Shown here one piece after another: positions 12,301-23,841 of a stretch of 64,000 bases of DNA; position 1 is the stretch's first letter, and every line of letters begins with the position of its first letter. The position numbers and the translations under genes are program-made. The DNA lies in contig NC_084892.1 in NCBI RefSeq assembly GCF_958979055.1, positions 2,373,501 through 2,437,500 on the forward strand, read 5' to 3'. The notes beneath the pieces are model-generated. The model was not told the origin of the DNA. It worked only from the letters and a program-made list of their open reading frames with translations, and did no database searches. This stretch comes from Alnus glutinosa. Lineage: Eukaryota; Streptophyta; Magnoliopsida; Fagales; Betulaceae.

Positions 12301-15300
12301 TGGCTGCAAAAGAACCACTTGGTTTGTGAATTGTTGACGCAAGAGATGCATGATGATGGTCAGACACTTGAGTGATAGAGAGAGGTTGGATTGTACTTGA
12401 GTTGAAGGGGGTAATGCCACGTGTACTGACATCTGGGACAAAGTGACTCGAGGAACCAGCTAGAGATGAGTTGACTCGATGCCATGAGAGGAGCTTGAGT
12501 GAGCTTCAGATCGAGAATGAGTTGTACCATCCAATGAGATACCGGAATCAGAGTCTTCCCGTAAAGAAAATGAAACATTCCTGAGACTGGAGAAAGAAAA
12601 GGCTTGAAGAGGGATATTGTATTTGGCAAGAGGATATGGTTGTGGAGGATTTGGACAACTGGGTTTTTTGTGTCCAATGAGACCACACAACGTACAGTAA
12701 TCACCAAGCCTTTCATGCCTGAAGCTAATCCAAAATGGTTCTTTATTAGGTCGAGGAAGATTGAAACCAGGGACCAATGGAAGAGAAGTATTCAGTTCAA
12801 CACTGAAACGGAGGTGTTGACGGCAAATAAGACCCGAATTATCTAGATCATCTGCCTCCAAGAGTGATCCCAGAGCCTTCCCAATTATGATAGTATTACG
12901 AGTTGTCACATTTTGTCGAGGTAGCCCATGCACCTGTATCCAGAAGGGACAAAGATGCAGCACAATTTCATCAATTGCGAAATCTGGAGACCAAGGATGA
13001 AGTAGAAGTAAAGATCCTCTGATGTTCCAAGGACCTTGATGAAGGATGCGATCAAGGTGGTCTTGGAGGGGAACTCTGATTAAAAACTTGTTGGGAGCAA
13101 GAACTTCAATAGCTAGAGGAGCAGCAAAATTCCAAGTTGCGACTAGAGTAGCTCGAACCAGCTGTGAGTTTATGGGTTTTAAGGCTAGTAGTTTGCATAT
13201 AAGAGCAAAAGCTTCTTGGTTAGGAGGAGCTTCTTCAATGACATCTAGTTTGGGAAAATCCCATCCAAGGGCTTCTGTTTCTACAATTAGTGCTTGAAGT
13301 GCTGCTTGAGATGGATCCATGAAGAAAGACAGGAAAATGAAAGGTGATGGAGAAAAGGGTTGATGGAAGGGGTATCAGAAAGAAAGACAAGAGTCTTTAG
13401 AAGTTCAATCCTAAAAAGAGAGAAAGAGGAGCTCAGAGAGACTGAGCGAGCTTACAAAAGTTTAGATGCGTTTATTTTTAATAGACGCTAGTTTTGTAAT
13501 TTTTGCTTTTAGGGCTGTATCCATTCTATTTAAGCACAATAAGGCCGGCTTGGCTAACCAACTATTCATTGTAATCAGTTTTCTCAATAAGAGTACTCCA
13601 ACAAGAGTTTTACCTCAGTTTTTCCATTAATTCTTAGAATTTTCCTAGGTCTTATAGGAGTTTCTTGAGTTCGATGATTATGTTCCCACATGCCACGGTG
13701 CATTATGTGTTCATTTCCAAGCAACTAATGGTTGTTCAAGAAGAAAATTTCCAAAAAATGTCATTGTTGATTGTTAGAACTAACTAGGCCAAAACCCTTG
13801 CTCGGAGGATCCTATTTTTTCAATCAAACTGTTATCAACACACTTGAATTTTATTTTTTTTGGATAAGTATTGAAGTTTTATTAGAAAAACGAGACCATG
13901 ATTATACAGAATTTATACAAATGATTCACCAAAATAATCATGCAAAACTCAGCAAGTCTATAAAATCTAAAAAGAAGAAAGCTAGATGCATCAAAAGCAG
14001 GCATCCACTCAGACAATGATCTCAAAAATTAAAGACTTATGCCGAATTGTAGAAACCTCAATACTATTAAAGGTCCTGTTTTTCCTCTCCCAGACATTAT
14101 ACATAGAGGAGAAGCATTCCATATTGGTCCATTACTATGCCTTCCTAAAAGCCCTTAATTTGAACAAAACACACACACACACACACATCAATAACATGCA
14201 AAGGCATCACCAATTGAACTCCAAACAAAGAGATGGCGGAAGACAACAAGTCTTGAGCAACAGAGTAATGAAGCCATAGATGTTCGACTGATTCTTCACC
14301 AGACTTATGACGCCTAGGTGGTAGCATTTTTCCTCCATTATATTCAAGTCCGACAACTCCACATGCTGCTGATTATTTTGTTTTAAAATGTCCCCGGTAA
14401 TAATCATCTAATAATTCTGGACTGAGTTCTGCCAAAACCCAATCTAGCGTGCATTACTCTTCAATAAATTTCTGAGACCAATCATTTTATTTCTACAGCA
14501 TATATAAGACATTAAAACCACAAACACAAGAAAGTCTGCTTCAATGAAGATATACAGAACTACATATGGAACAAGGATTTTATTAGATGCAGCAACGGCT
14601 AATGATGAGGAGTCAGAATCGGAAGAAGACATTCCAGCAAAGATCATCCCTGTAAACAGTCATCAAATTAGTTTTATATAAATGATAACAGGAACTGATT
14701 GCAAATATACAGTCATCAGCTGAACATAAATATAAAATACTTGTTAAAGACTAAGCGATTCATTTTAAAGGCAATGCCTCCACACAGTTGCTGCAAGTTA
14801 TTTGTGATGATTTGAATATATCTTCTTCTGAGTATCCATAAAATTGAACTTTCTTCTGGAGCAATCAGGAAGTCCGTTTTACTTCTATTCCTTCTATTTT
14901 CCGAATCAAACTCCGCACTGGAAATTAGACCTCTCGGACACTCACATGATCCGAGCACTGATAGCAATTGCGAAGGCCGAAACAAAACAGGGCTCTCATA
15001 TACCGGAAACCCCTCAATCTAATATATACACCTATGTCCATGTGTGAGAATGTGTGCATGGTTAAAGCTACAATTGGTAGCACACCATCCTCAACATATA
15101 CTCATTGAGCATATGAAACAGACTCCCAAGCTCCGAGAAAAAAACAAGCAACAAATAGAAAGAAATTGAAACCAAAGAAAATTGAGAAGGTTCATAGAAT
15201 CATAGAGATGGTTATATTACGAGAAAACGAGTCCTTCTTCAGCAAGAGTGACCGATTTGTGCTCCGACTGCCATAGGAGCCCGATCGCGACCACTTGCAC

Positions 15301-15347
15301 GTTGATGGAGCCGCAGGGAATCGTATACCTGAGATCGTGTAGATCAT
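733..15347 (-). CDS. SBE2: Starch branching enzyme class II (1,4-alpha-glucan branching enzyme), 5' half, continues beyond the left edge
   Basis: The enzyme cuts alpha-1,4 glucan chains and re-attaches them through alpha-1,6 bonds in plastid starch synthesis. Exons by eye: 15221-15347, 14564-14649, 5479-5768, 4362-4460, 733-775. All are flanked by GT-AG signals and keep one reading frame (exon phases fit at every junction). Exon 1 starts [14 protein letters not shown], the usual SBEII transit-peptide start. Exon 2 carries [18 protein letters not shown]. Exon 3 is an acidic linker ending in [13 protein letters not shown] and HLDYR. Exon 4 gives [17 protein letters not shown]. Exon 5 gives [15 protein letters not shown], the start of the CBM48 region. 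The catalytic barrel lies outside the window. Intron 2 is about 8.8 kb and intron 4 about 3.6 kb because of retrotransposon insertions. The linker between exons 2 and 3 looks short for the family, so a small exon may have been missed. The family call is firm; expression is unknown. Confidence 0.9.
931..1315 (-). repeat. 3' LTR of the gypsy element, with a micro-insertion
   Basis: This LTR is homologous to 3338-3677 but longer. Near its left end, about 30 extra bases carry a T-run and ggatgaat, flanked by repeats of taggaaccc(g/a)aga (933-946 and 965-976). This looks like a tiny truncated LINE or SINE tail with its own target duplication. Confidence 0.7.
1712..2476 (-). pseudogene. gag remnant of the gypsy element
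   Basis: The stretch 2476-2174 begins with a short leader and contains [11 protein letters not shown], the usual start of the plant gypsy capsid region. After a frame break, 2056-1712 contains [16 protein letters not shown] and a serine/threonine-rich tail, as in the distal retrotransposon gag domain. The two parts are not in one frame and no zinc knuckle or pol follows, so this is a broken gag. Confidence 0.7.
3323..3335 (-). other. Primer-binding site for initiator methionine tRNA
   Basis: On the minus strand TGGTATCAAAGCC follows the 5' LTR after two bases. It matches the plant tRNA-iMet-type site (TGGTATCAGAGCC) with one difference, and supports the minus orientation of the element. Confidence 0.75.
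3338..3677 (-). repeat. 5' LTR of the gypsy element (minus orientation)
   Basis: This 340-bp repeat starts TGATAGAAACC and ends GGATCCTATCA on the plus strand, giving the inverted hexamer TGATAG/CTATCA. It matches 931-1315 along its length with moderate divergence. Confidence 0.8.
3683..4361. other. SBE2 intron 4, right part
   Basis: This is AT-rich intron sequence with an A-run at about 3724-3741. I saw no coding exon or recognisable element. Confidence 0.5.
4461..5478. other. SBE2 intron 3
   Basis: About 1 kb of ordinary AT-rich intron lies between the exon ending at 5479 and the exon starting at 4460. No mobile element or other gene was recognised. Confidence 0.6.
5769..6752. other. SBE2 intron 2, left part, with homopolymer tract and old LTR-like sequence
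   Basis: The stretch 6290-6324 is a run of T followed by more than 20 G. From about 6470 to 6766 the base composition rises and the sequence reads like an old LTR retrotransposon LTR (clustered cgagcaag, ctcgagcgag motifs). It continues on the far side of the LINE from 13478 onward, so the LINE inserted into this older repeat. Confidence 0.4.
7019..11070 (-). pseudogene. LINE ORF2: endonuclease, reverse transcriptase, zf-RVT, RNase H (broken)
   Basis: The endonuclease begins at 11070 with [15 protein letters not shown] and continues in another frame to about 10153 ([25 protein letters not shown], and DHNLIILD). The reverse transcriptase spans 9883-8799: [26 protein letters not shown] block, [24 protein letters not shown] and the active-site [12 protein letters not shown]. 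The zinc-binding region ([18 protein letters not shown]) is at 7890-7640. An RNase H part with [15 protein letters not shown] and [13 protein letters not shown] covers about 7490-7019 and is split by another insertion. At least four frame changes or stops mean no functional ORF2 protein. The family is certain; exact domain edges are not. Confidence 0.85.
7229..7380 (-). mobile_element. 5'-truncated LINE end nested inside the LINE RNase H
   Basis: On the minus strand this reads GCTTCTTTGTATACTTCC, then a stretch ending TTACTTATCAAAAAAAA. This is a very common 3' end of plant L1-like LINEs, encoding a tail like [11 protein letters not shown]. It splits the host RNase H frame. The flanks carry the 10-mer atttggggct (7218-7227) and its reverse complement (7377-7386) rather than a clear direct target duplication. 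Confidence 0.7.
11516..11885. repeat. 185-bp perfect tandem duplication in the LINE spacer
   Basis: The unit beginning gtatatcatcagcatc occurs at 11516 and again at 11701, and the two copies read identically by eye. It duplicates the end of the proline-rich spacer between ORF1 and ORF2. Confidence 0.9.
11846..13320 (-). pseudogene. LINE ORF1: DUF4283 domain plus CCHC zinc knuckle
   Basis: The start [18 protein letters not shown] is followed by a DUF4283-like region (residues about 40-170, including [19 protein letters not shown] and [15 protein letters not shown]). A zinc knuckle, [14 protein letters not shown], has the C-x2-C-x4-H-x4-C spacing near residue 215. The first frame stops at 12460. 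A second open frame, 12367-11846, continues the proline/serine-rich tail, so one frameshift is likely. Proteins of this type bind the element RNA in plant LINEs. Confidence 0.8.
13478..13660 (+). repeat. LTR-like fragment interrupted by the LINE
   Basis: The sequence has a promoter-to-R/U5 look (ctatttaagcac, then gtaatcagttttctcaataagag), as in many plant LTR retrotransposons. It continues the repeat at 6470-6752. No second LTR or internal region is visible. Confidence 0.4.
13850..14403 (-). mobile_element. LINE 3' fragment
   Basis: On the minus strand the fragment shows the zinc-binding and downstream region of a LINE reverse transcriptase in broken frames ([33 protein letters not shown]). 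It ends in the ACTTATCC-A-run type tail (tttttttggataagta on the plus strand). A CA microsatellite of about 18 bases lies inside it at 14169. It sits in SBE2 intron 2. Confidence 0.65.
14650..15220. other. SBE2 intron 1
   Basis: The intron is bounded by a GTAATATAACC donor after exon 1 and a GTTTACAG acceptor before exon 2, both read on the minus strand. Nothing else was recognised in it. Confidence 0.7.
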
Positions 15348-15520
15348 TTTCTACAGCTTTTGGAATACCGAGACACAGATCTAGACTCTCCACCGAGTGT
15401 GAGAGAGACTCCGTGTGTGTATGCGAGTGAGTGTTAGAGTGGAAGGCGCCGAGGGAAGCGTGAACAGAGAAACGGGTGCTTACGTGTGCAGTTGAGAGTT
15501 GCATGGGGGAGGAGGTGAGT
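15348..15520 (-). promoter_or_regulatory. SBE2 5' leader with an upstream ATG
   Basis: The sequence before the SBE2 start is rich in GT/GA repeats. An upstream ATG at 15504 opens a frame that is out of register with SBE2 and runs across its start codon to the end of exon 1. If transcription begins upstream of 15504, this upstream frame could reduce SBE2 translation. The transcription start is not known. Confidence 0.4.
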
Positions 15521-17431
<1,911 letters not shown>

Positions 17432-17912
17432 AATATTTTTGTCTTATTAAAAAAATTTAAGGTCATTTTTATCTTTTGTTGGCCTTGCAAGGACATTGAC
17501 ATTGTTTTAGTAGTTTAGAACATTCTTAATAGATTCTTTAAAATAACTTTTTATAAGTCAATTTGTTGAAACTGTCCAAAATAAGTCATCAACAGCCTCA
17601 CCATTGCAGTGAAAGAAATTTGATGGGTGAACACTACTCACTACTCACAAACATTGTTCACTCACAAAAGCAATAAAAAAAATAAAAAAAAAACTATTAA
17701 AATTTTATTTCTCATTTTTTTTTTTTTGTTGTGTTCTATGTATCACATATAATTTTCATTTTTAAAAAAAATATTATTTAAATGGAATAAAGATATTAGA
17801 TAGTTAAAATGGTGATGCAACTATGCGTAAATAAATCACTAAGACTGATCTCAGGAAGGAGATTGACATAATTGATAATTTAAAGAACATTAATAATTAA
17901 GTGGTAATTTGA

Positions 17913-17917
<5 letters not shown>

Positions 17918-17962
<45 letters not shown>
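17918..17962. repeat. (TA)n microsatellite
   Basis: This is an uninterrupted TA repeat of about 22 units. Confidence 0.95.
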
Positions 17963-17965
<3 letters not shown>

Positions 17966-18241
17966 GTAAGTTTGTGATTACTATTTGACTTGTGGCCTGT
18001 GGATCAGGAAACTAAAACCGACACAAGACAACCTATTGGGGTCAAAGAGAGAAGAAGCGTTACGTACCCATTAGGCCAAGCAATGGGCTGCATGACATCC
18101 CCTAAACCAGGCCCAGACTCAAACATAAGGCTAATAGGCAATAGGCAATAGCTTTTCTGAGGTAAGTGCATTTGATTGTTTTTGCGCTTGAGGTTTTTGG
18201 TTTGCCGGTTTGCCCAACCATCTATTTGTTGGTAAATTTTA

Positions 18242-18823
18242 GGGTAAATATTTGATAAATTTTTGAGTCTAACGCATGATTTGAAATCAGTCATTCACAG
18301 TTTAAAAATTAATTTTTGCACCTTAAGTTGTTGCGAATTTGAAATCAGTTATTCCGTGATTTTTTCGTCAATTTTCCCAATTCTTGCTAGTGCCATGTCT
18401 GTCTTTTCGCCACATCATCTTAAAATATTTTTTTTTTATTATATTATAAATTTAAGGGTTTCACATTTTATTTTATTTTAAAAAAAATTAAAGGGGGGAG
18501 GGGGGAGGGATTTAGGGGTGGCTTTTTTATTTAAAAAAATATAAATAAAAGGGGGAGGGGGGATTTAGCCATTTAGGGGTGGCTCGCACCAAGAAGATAG
18601 GTTTGGGGGTGGCTCGACGCCTCCCCAATGGGCCGGAAGTGGCCGCGCGGCCACCCCATAGGTCAAGGGTGGCGCGCTAGACACCCTAGAGGTGGCCAGC
18701 ACCACCTCTGGGGGTGGCTTGTCGCAACCCCTTGTTCTGAGGTGGCTCACGTGGCGTGCAGCCACCCCAAAGGTGGCGTGGGCCACCTCTCGGGGTAACT
18801 CGTAGGCCAACCACCCTCCCAAG

Positions 18824-18854
<31 letters not shown>

Positions 18855-19105
18855 CCTTTTTCAATTTTTTTTTTTTAACAATAAAAAAAAATATTTGAAA
18901 CCCCTAAATTTATAATATATATATAAAGATTACGTGACAAAAAAGATGACATGACATTAACAGAAGTTGAAAAAATAGACGGAAAATCATAAAAATGACT
19001 AATTTCAATAACACGACTAGCTTAAGGTGCAAAATTTGATTTTTAAACAGTGAGAAACTGATTTCAAATCACGCGTTGACTCAAGAATTTATTAAACATT
19101 TGTCC
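18242..19105. mobile_element. Mutator-like non-autonomous element A with 9-bp target duplication
   Basis: The flanks are the 9-bp direct repeat taaatttta (18233-18241 and 19106-19114), the size expected for Mutator-like elements. The ends are long inverted repeats of about 160-200 bp, roughly 80% alike by eye, starting GGGTAAATATTTGATAAATT and GGACAAATGTTTAATAAATT. The core (about 18490-18850) is GC-rich with repeated GGGGTGGC/GCCACCCC motifs and ends in a run of nearly 30 C. No transposase is encoded; the long open frame across the core is a by-product of the repeats. Confidence 0.8.
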
Positions 19106-19114
19106 TAAATTTTA

Positions 19115-19741
19115 TATGCACTCTTTCATAATTATTAACCGCAAATTGCTTGAGATCCTAATCCAATCTGGTATGAGTATGTCAAAGTAGAGCTAGTTTT
19201 CCTAGTCTTCTGACTCTTCTTGGGAGCTACTTTTTACACCCCCGGCCCCGCGTCACCCCCCCCCCCTTCTTTTTTACCTTGGCAATGAATCATGTGGTTA
19301 ATCGGACAAAGTTTTCTTCGAAATTGAAATAGAATGAATTTTTTCAATTCAGTATAAATAATAAGATATAGTCTCAGTTATAAGCATAATGCGCTACGGA
19401 GAAAAGTTTATTGTTCCTTTTACTTGTCCTTGGCCAGAAAGTTCATGCATCATCCATATCTCCAATGGCTGTTTATACAGCATTCAACATAGTCCACCAA
19501 TTACATGATACAAGCATCGCAGAAAAATAGCACTAGACAAGTCTAGTATTATCATCTTCCATCAACAAATGAGGAGTACTGACCTTCATCCTTTGATCAT
19601 ATGCTTCACAAAATTTAGAACGAAAGAACAGACACTTCTATGACCATTTACCAAAAGTTGGAAAAATCTTTTGCCAAAACGTCGGTATCACGGACAATAT
19701 AGACACGTCATTATGACTATTTTTTACCAAAAGCTTGAAAA
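19115..19741. other. Intergenic region 3' of RLPH2
   Basis: No gene is seen. A short C-run lies near 19250-19266. The stretch near 19640-19690 repeats the RLPH2 3' end in part (ttttgccaaaacgtcggtatcacgga, compared with 19748-19773), a small duplication of the last codons and the 3' untranslated region. Confidence 0.5.
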
Positions 19742-21956
19742 CTATTTTGCCAAAACATCGGTATCACGGACGATCTTCATTGACGGAAGCACGATTGCTG
19801 CCACTGGTTTTTCCTCTAGTCCGCCGCCTTCATCAATAATCAGCCTGAGGCCCTCGACGTGAAGCTTCGCATGGTGACCACTTACCACAATGGTGGGATT
19901 CTCAATTAGTTCCTATGATATACCAAATGCCAAATATAGACTTCAGTGTCATTTCATATTATAAGAATGATATGATTATATCTTAATGAAGCCACAAAAC
20001 CAATTTCCTAATCAAGTATATGACTGAGAAAAGGAACCTCTATCCCAGAATAAAGTACCAGCTTTGTCAGTGATCAGTATTGGCAGCAATTTGTCAACTG
20101 AATTTCAGCCTGCCCTTACATGAAAGAGGGCTCCAATGGATCCTATCTGTTCGAGCAGATGCTAGGACTACCAAAATCTGTTAAGGCACGTGGGTACCAT
20201 CGGGCCCTCTCTCAATCTGGGATAGAAAGACAACTCAAACAACTAATTGCAGGGATGCCAGTCCACTTTGTTAGAGGGAACATGAGATATAAGAGATAGT
20301 GAGCCATCACTTTTGGGATATCCCATACATACATTCTTCCTTCCGCTACATAATCCTAATACATCGCATAGGATTCTCAGTCAATTCCTATGAGATACCA
20401 AATACAAAATATATAGACTTCAGTCATGTTTCATATTATAAGAATGATACGACTATATCTCAATGAAGCCACAAAACCAATTTCCTAATCAAGTATGACT
20501 GTGAGCAATATAACCTCTATCCCATAATAAAGTACCAGCTTTGTCAGTGATCAGTATTGGCAGCAATTTGTCGACCGAATTGCAGCCTGCCCTTACATGA
20601 AAGAGGGTTCCGATAGTCCTACCTGCTCGAGCAGGTGTTCGGACAGCCGGAAGGCACGTGGGCTCTATCAGAGCCCTCTCTCAATTGGCTGCCCAGATTA
20701 GCTGTAATCCGGGGTAGAAAGACAATTCAAACAGCTAAACAGGAGATATAAGAGATAGTGAGCCATCACCTTTGGGATATCCCGTACATTTTTCCTCCCG
20801 CTAAGAGCCTCTACCTTGGGAACTCGGGTGTCCCGGGCTCTCAAAAAATTCAGCTGCTCTTCGACATTTTTGTTTCTCTCTAAACCAGCATGCACAGCAA
20901 TCAACTTACAACGAATGAGTCCATTCTCAGTTTCCATACAGACATCGTCCTGGAAAAAAAAATGCACATCACCAAGGCCCGCTAATTCATCATTTTCTCC
21001 AATACAATCAAAATAGGCTTATCAAACATTGTTCTTGAACATGGAAGGAACAGGAAAGTGAACCAACTGGTTATAAACTAATAATTTCCTTCTCATAGTA
21101 TAAAAAAGAAAGAGAAGTGCAACCAAAACGAGCCTAACCTCTTCGTGCACCCAAACCAAATCAGCAAGAAACTTCTTGTGCTCATCAGGAACTGCCTTAA
21201 CCAAATCTGCCCACAATTAAGTTCAGTTATTTAGCACAATGAAACAACAGCAGTAATTATTACACACGAAAACTACTAATCAAACACGAGTACCAACAAT
21301 TACCCAAAAACAGAACTACCCATCATCCCACTGAATCAAACAAATCAAACACCAAAATACCACAACCAATAAAATCAAACAACTTTTGTCTTTCAAGAAA
21401 CAAAATCAGGCCCAGTACCAGCAGACCCATGAGGAACACCGTAGGACTCAAAAGTAGGCCCAGCGTCGTAGATCGAGCCCTTGTACTCCGTCCCCTTAGC
21501 CTCATTGAACCTAACCTTGATAGTCCCACCCCACCTCCTCCCTTGCAAGTGCATATCCTCGTACCCATTTCCCTCGAACCACCCTTCTCGCTCCTTGTTC
21601 CCCTCGTACTCCTTCCACGCCTCCGAGAACTCGAACCCCTCATCCAGAGGCCGAGGCAGGACTCTGACGAACGCGGCGAAAGCGAGGTCGTGATTGCCGG
21701 AGAGGAACACGTGGGTCTGGTCCGGGTACGTGGAAGGCAGGCTAAGGAGGAAGTCGATTACCTGGCGGGTGTGCGGCCCGCGGTCGCAGTAGTCTCCGAG
21801 GAAGATGATGAGCGCGGTCTTGAAGTCCTGTGGGTCGATGAGGGACTCGAGGTTGGACCAGAGGCTTTGGAGCTTGTTGATGTAGCCGTGGATGTCGCCT
21901 ATGCAGCACACCACTCTGGGCTTGGCGGTGGGGGGTTCTGATCGTGGGTCTGACAT
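19742..21956 (-). CDS. RLPH2: Rhizobiales-like phosphatase 2 type metallophosphatase (318 aa)
   Basis: This is a calcineurin-like phosphoesterase of the plant RLPH2 group. Arabidopsis RLPH2 is of bacterial-like ancestry and is reported to prefer phosphotyrosine. Exons by eye: 21419-21956, 21139-21206, 20770-20949, 19742-19912, all GT-AG and in one frame, giving 318 residues (the family is about 310). Metal-binding motifs are in order: GDIHG (residues about 19-23), GDYCDRG (about 53-59), GNHD (about 86-89), VHAGLE, and SGHH in exon 4. No transit peptide is obvious. The small second exon encodes [19 protein letters not shown]. Intron 3 contains a duplicated block that repeats the end of exon 3 and the start of exon 4. 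The gene looks intact. Confidence 0.92.
19900..20800. repeat. Tandem duplication of about 465 bp inside RLPH2 intron 3
   Basis: The block from the start of exon 4 through the intron to the end of exon 3 (about 19895-20330) is repeated at about 20370-20790. The repeated landmarks are attctca...ttcctatga, taccagctttgtcagtgatc and gccatcac(c/t)tttgggatatccc. The duplicates of the exon ends (near 20305-20325 and 20373-20385) look like unused exon remnants. The two copies differ at many positions, so the event is not very recent. Confidence 0.8.
20535..20705. repeat. Dispersed repeat also found at 20070-20230 and 35570-35775
   Basis: The shared core is agtgatcagtattggcagc, followed by atttg(t/c)cga.tgaattgcagcct, gaaagaggg, a gctcgagca palindrome and aaggcac(g/a)tgggctct. 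A weaker relative may be at 46930-47060. It may be part of an LTR or SINE family; I could not assign it. Confidence 0.5.
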
Positions 21957-22634
21957 CTCTCCTCTCTTTTGGATGTACAGAGCTCAAACTACAAAGCATG
22001 TATTTATAGTTTCATTGGACAATTCTTGACATCTTTTACTGGAACCGAACAATCACCCAAGTTGTATCTAGACACACAAGAACCACAAGTTCAATGCATA
22101 TCAAAAGGATCATCGAAACCAAGATTTACCCGCTTTTAAACTTCCTCAGTTTTCCAATCCCCCTTTTTTTTTTCTTTTTTTTTTTATTATTAAATTGTAT
22201 AATTAAAGATTTTATCACATTAATATTTATTATTTTTATTAATTTAATATCTATCAACATTTTAAGCAGTGATACTATCATATGTTACTCTATTTTATTG
22301 TATTTTTTGTTCCTATTCAAAATGGGGAAAACCGTTACAAGAAAAACAAAAAATTAAGAGGTGAACTTCTCAACAACAAGATTCATATAATAAATTCAGT
22401 GCTTAGAAAAAATGGGAAATGATATTTTGCTACTCAAAAACATAATTATTGATTTTTTTTATTTCTTTTAATTATTTTTTATTTTTTAAAAAAAGAAAAC
22501 ATAAAACTGGATTCTAACACATTTACATAGTTTTGTATTTTTTGTTTAATAAAAAATAAATAAATGATTGTGTCATGGGGTGGCTAAGGGCAGATTGGCG
22601 GAGCCACCATTTGAAATTTGAGAGGGCAAAATTG

Positions 22635-22673
<39 letters not shown>

Positions 22674-22969
22674 GGGTAAAAAAAAAAAGGGGGTAATGGC
22701 TCCTTTTAATTCACAGCACGAAACTCGGCTTTCAGAGAATTAGAATCTCTCTCTCACTCTGTTGAAGCTCCAAAGGTTGAAGAATAGGATCCGATGCACA
22801 GTGGCTATGAACTTATGATGGGCTACAATGGGCTGGGCTAAAAGGGGCCAATCAAAGCTCAAACAAGGAAACGTCCAAACAGAATATCAATTAGGCCGAA
22901 CTTAAATGTCCAAACGGTCGTGTGTTGACCTCTTGTTGACAATATATTGACCTGTTTGTATCGTATCTC

Positions 22970-23005
<36 letters not shown>

Positions 23006-23389
23006 GATAAGTTCCAAATTAGAGTTGGTTTAGAATTATGACACGTGGATGAACTTATATTTTTTAAACATTGAACCGATCATTTAAGTAAAACTGAACA
23101 GATCCATGTATTTCAAGTGAAATATACGGTGCATTTAATATGCCTATATATATATATAAGCCGAGTTCCAATTTATAGTTGGTTTAAAATTATGACACGT
23201 GGCGTGAACCTATATTTTTTAAACATTGAACCGGTCATTTAAATAAAACTAAACAGATCTATGTATTTCAAATGCAATATACGGTACATTTAATATGCCT
23301 AATTAACTCTGATATATTAGAAAGAAAATGAAAAGAAAGTCAAATTTTGTTGTCGTTAAATTCTCACTAATTTCTACATCTCTCTCTCT
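21957..23389. other. Intergenic region with poly-A, TA tract and promoter-like repeats
   Basis: A run of about 34 A lies at 22637-22670, next to a fragment resembling a hAT-type end (ggcggagccaccatttgaaa). From about 22990, a unit with tta(g/t)agttggttt, attatgacacgtgg and ttaaacattgaaccg begins; it recurs near 23170, 23410 and 24325. A TA microsatellite is at 22975-23000. No gene is recognised. Confidence 0.5.
22002..22018 (-). promoter_or_regulatory. Probable TATA box and CCAAT of RLPH2
   Basis: On the minus strand CTATAAATA lies about 45 bases before the RLPH2 start codon, with CCAAT just upstream of it. This spacing implies a very short 5' leader. It is inferred from sequence only. Confidence 0.45.
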
Positions 23390-23841
23390 TCCTTTAAGTG
23401 AAAATTCGGGCCTTTAAGTAAAAACTGAACCGGTCCATGTATTTCAAGTGAAATAAATGGTGCATTTAATATCTCTAATTAACTCTATTACGTTGAATAG
23501 AAAAAGAATAAAAACGTCAAATTTTGCGGTCATTAAATTTTCTCTGATTTCTACCTTTCTCTTCTTAATTTTAAGAAGCATCAAAACATTAAGTCAATGA
23601 GTCTAGAGCCTATGAAGTCAATGAGTCTACTCTTGAAGGCTAAGAATTGGTTAAAACCTATTGTCCGTCCTCCTACAATAAACACTAGCAACAACATTCA
23701 AGTAAATAGTTTTGTTTTTGTTTTGTTCTTTGTTTTTTGTTTTTTTTTTTTAACAACTTTGCTTTTCTTTTCTTTTTTCCTTTCTTTTGTGGTCTTGAGG
23801 TAATAGTTTTGGCTTCGACTTTCTCTTCTAGTGAACGCATG

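Larger units (their letters stand above)
6767..13463 (-). mobile_element. Full-length L1-type LINE (non-LTR retrotransposon)
   Basis: The element is bounded by the 14-bp direct repeat agatgcgtttattt (6753-6766 and 13464-13477), a typical target duplication of target-primed reverse transcription. On the minus strand it has a 5' leader, ORF1, a long proline/serine-rich spacer, ORF2 (endonuclease, reverse transcriptase, zinc-binding zf-RVT region, RNase H) and a short A-rich TAAA-repeat tail. Several frame breaks show that this copy is inactive. It lies in SBE2 intron 2 in the same orientation as the gene. A second LINE end is inserted in its RNase H region, and its spacer contains a 185-bp tandem duplication. 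Confidence 0.9.

Noticed and set aside
18565..18864. Glycine-rich open frame near the poly-C run
   Set aside because: It is produced by the GC-rich core of Mutator-like element A and the homopolymer.
21429..21941. 170-codon plus-strand frame
   Set aside because: It is antisense to RLPH2 exon 1, whose metallophosphatase motifs are unambiguous.
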